Positions 6,477 to 7,871 of a DNA stretch of 7,871 nt are shown one piece after another. The stretch's first letter is position 1. Every line of letters starts with the position of its first letter. The notes below the pieces were generated by a model that saw only the letters and a program-made list of their open reading frames with translations, did not search any database and was not told the DNA's origin. Position numbers and translations under genes: made by a program. Location: assembly GCA_022701475.1 (NCBI GenBank), contig JAKOOI010000032.1:1-7871 (forward strand), in the 5' to 3' direction. Source of the DNA: Weeksellaceae bacterium. GTDB lineage: Bacteria > Bacteroidota > Bacteroidia > Flavobacteriales > Weeksellaceae.

Positions 6477-6484
6477 CAAAGTTA
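6477..6484 (-). promoter_or_regulatory. Candidate -7 element of recQ
   Basis: The minus strand reads TAACTTTG, a full match to TAnnTTTG, ending 32 bases before the recQ ATG at 6444. No clear -33 element is visible upstream. The start point would lie near 6470, within a few bases of that predicted for kdsD on the opposite strand. Confidence 0.45.
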
Positions 6485-6601
6485 TACATTTTTTGCTTAA
6501 AATAAAAGCAATCGGAGGCATTAAAAATAATATTTGTATTCAGTAACCTTTCAAAATGGTAACATTTCCCGGAAGGATTTCTATACAGTGAACAGAATAG
6601 C

Positions 6602-7561
6602 ATGGAGAGAGACAACATTATTTCAATAGCGAAAAGCACCCTGGAAATTGAAATTTCCGAACTTGAAAAACTGAAAAACAGGCTGGATGATGAGTTTATA
6701 AAGGCAATAAGCCTCATCCAGGCAGCCAAAGGCAAACTTATTGTGGTAGGCATCGGAAAATCAGCCCATGTGGCCAATAAAATCGTAGCCACCCTGAACT
6801 CCACCGGAACCCCATCGCAGTTCCTTCATGCATCAGAAGCCATCCATGGTGATCTGGGAGTCATTCAGAAGCAGGATGTGGTGCTTTGCATTTCCAATTC
6901 CGGGAACTCACCGGAGATCGTGAGTCTTGTTCCCTATCTTAAGGAATATTCCTCTGCCCTGATCGGGATGACGGGAAACAGAAGCAGTAAGCTGGCAGAA
7001 TTTTCCGAAGTGATCCTGGATACCCATGTGGATCAGGAAGCCTGTCCCAACAGGCTGGCTCCGACGAGTTCCACCACCCTTCAGATGGCACTGGGTGATG
7101 CGCTGGCCATTACCCTGATGGAGATGAATGATTTCCGGGCTAATGATTTTGCCAGATTCCACCCCGGCGGAAGCCTGGGCAAGAACCTGATTTCCAAAGT
7201 GGACGACTTCCTTTCTTCCCAGAAGCCGCAGGTAACCGAGGATGCCACCATTAAAGATGTGATTATTTCCATCAGTGCTTCAAGGCACGGAATTACTGTA
7301 GTGACCAATAATGAGGAGATTACAGGTGTTGTAACCGACGGCGACCTAAGGAGAATGCTGATGAAAGGTGATGACATTTCCAAAGTCCTGGCAAAGGATA
7401 TCATGTCGGCAAACCCAAAAACCATCGAAAGAACGGCACTTGCCAGGGAAGCCATGCATGTATTGAAAGAAAACAATATCGGCCAGCTGGTGGTAACGGA
7501 AAACGGAACATATTTCGGGATCATCGACCTGCATAAGCTATTGGACGAAGGAATCAACTGA
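6602..7561 (+). CDS. kdsD: Arabinose-5-phosphate isomerase (KpsF/GutQ type, SIS plus CBS pair)
   Basis: This cytosolic enzyme interconverts D-ribulose 5-phosphate and D-arabinose 5-phosphate, the first step towards Kdo, the inner-core sugar of lipopolysaccharide. The 319 residues fit the family. A short helical N terminus leads into an SIS sugar-phosphate domain (about 30-200) with GIGKSAHVA (50-58), SNSGNSPE (98-105), CPNRLAPTSS (148-157) and FHPGGSLGK (186-194). A tandem CBS pair follows (about 208-319). The residues matching the E. coli KdsD active site (Lys59, Glu111, Glu152, His193) are Lys53, Glu105, Glu146 and His187, all shifted by exactly six, so the enzyme should be active. CBS pairs often bind nucleotides or effectors, but no ligand can be named here. 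It is divergent from recQ and is followed 13 bases later by an unidentified plus-strand gene that is probably co-transcribed. No Shine-Dalgarno sequence precedes the ATG. Confidence 0.96.
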   Translation: MERDNIISIAKSTLEIEISELEKLKNRLDDEFIKAISLIQAAKGKLIVVGIGKSAHVANKIVATLNSTGTPSQFLHASEAIHGDLGVIQKQDVVLCISNSGNSPEIVSLVPYLKEYSSALIGMTGNRSSKLAEFSEVILDTHVDQEACPNRLAPTSSTTLQMALGDALAITLMEMNDFRANDFARFHPGGSLGKNLISKVDDFLSSQKPQVTEDATIKDVIISISASRHGITVVTNNEEITGVVTDGDLRRMLMKGDDISKVLAKDIMSANPKTIERTALAREAMHVLKENNIGQLVVTENGTYFGIIDLHKLLDEGIN

Positions 7562-7574
7562 TAGAAACCGGATT

Positions 7575-7871
7575 GTGGATGTTTTCAGTTTTATCCGGCA
7601 ATTTTTTTCCCTTTCCGGCAAACGCCGGGCGCGGCAGGCTGGAATTTCAGCAGGTGTTCATGAAAAGATCAAAAATGCGGAATCTATTGATGAGAAATGG
7701 CTGGACCGGTATCAGTACGGCTTTTTTGATGATCTGGTAAAATGCCTGGTCCTCTGTACCTTCGATTCCCGTAAATTCCAATCCGTGCCGCACGAATATT
7801 CTTCCTTCCGCGGACTCGGGGATGACCTCGAATCTGTTTTTGACCCCGGATCTTTTGAAAAATTCCTGAAA
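7575..7871 (+). CDS. Unidentified protein, N-terminal 99 residues, runs off the right edge
   Basis: A frame open from before the end of kdsD to the window edge reads like a real protein: well-spaced hydrophobic and aromatic residues, for example WLDRYQYGFFDDLVK (44-58) and CLVLCTF (59-65), with normal use of charged residues. It contains no ATG in the window. The most likely start is the GTG at 7575, 13 bases after the kdsD stop, but the true start could be another non-ATG codon. The N terminus is basic and aromatic (VFSFIRQFF, then KRRAR) without a clear signal peptide. I do not recognise the family. Close spacing to kdsD suggests one operon. A competing 53-residue frame starting with ATG at 7579 in another phase ends inside this region and looks less protein-like. 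Confidence 0.6.
   Translation, partial: MDVFSFIRQFFSLSGKRRARQAGISAGVHEKIKNAESIDEKWLDRYQYGFFDDLVKCLVLCTFDSRKFQSVPHEYSSFRGLGDDLESVFDPGSFEKFLK

Noticed and set aside
6494..6511. Inverted pair TTGCTT/AAGCAA in the recQ-kdsD intergenic region
   Set aside because: The arms are only 6 bp and lie in A/T-rich DNA, with no T-run and no promoter element in a telling position. It is not distinguishable from chance.
6445..6804. Minus-strand frame of 119 codons ending next to the recQ start
   Set aside because: Half of it is antisense to the SIS domain of kdsD. It is in phase with recQ but separated by a stop directly before the recQ ATG, and shows no RecQ-like sequence.
7579..7740. Plus-strand frame of 53 codons starting with ATG after kdsD
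   Set aside because: It has a proper ATG, but its translation is irregular and it ends early, while the overlapping frame from GTG 7575 stays open to the edge and reads like a normal protein.

Overview
The window looks like a chromosomal segment of a flavobacterium (Bacteroidota), most likely Chryseobacterium or another Weeksellaceae. Three things suggest this. The RecQ has the long C-terminal extension and altered zinc region that I associate with flavobacterial RecQ. Start codons lack clear Shine-Dalgarno sequences. Several gene starts are preceded by TAnnTTTG, the Bacteroidota -7 promoter element. The assignment rests on pattern recognition, not on a database search.

Layout, left to right. 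A minus-strand gene for a secreted protein is cut by the left edge (1-132). Next comes lpdA on the minus strand (223-1626), coding for dihydrolipoyl dehydrogenase (E3), with a good rho-independent terminator after it. Then come three short minus-strand reading frames of unknown function (1756-2492), probably one small operon; two of them were found by eye. Next are a minus-strand GT4-type glycosyltransferase (2573-3655) and a roughly 580-base stretch without a recognisable gene. That stretch holds a promoter-like site, a small open frame and two hairpins. It is followed by recQ on the minus strand (4240-6444). Across a 157-base promoter region, kdsD (6602-7561) runs on the plus strand, followed by an unidentified plus-strand gene that runs off the right edge (from about 7575).

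The identified genes serve separate housekeeping roles: E3 in 2-oxo-acid dehydrogenase complexes, RecQ in recombinational repair, and KdsD at the first step of Kdo synthesis for lipopolysaccharide. The glycosyltransferase could act in envelope glycan synthesis, but no polysaccharide cluster is visible around it. I see no CRISPR array, insertion sequence, tRNA, rRNA or phage gene. I found no convincing new multi-gene system. The best leads are the small-ORF cluster with an in-frame TAG, the possible small transcript upstream of the glycosyltransferase, and a RecQ that has lost nearly all its zinc ligands.
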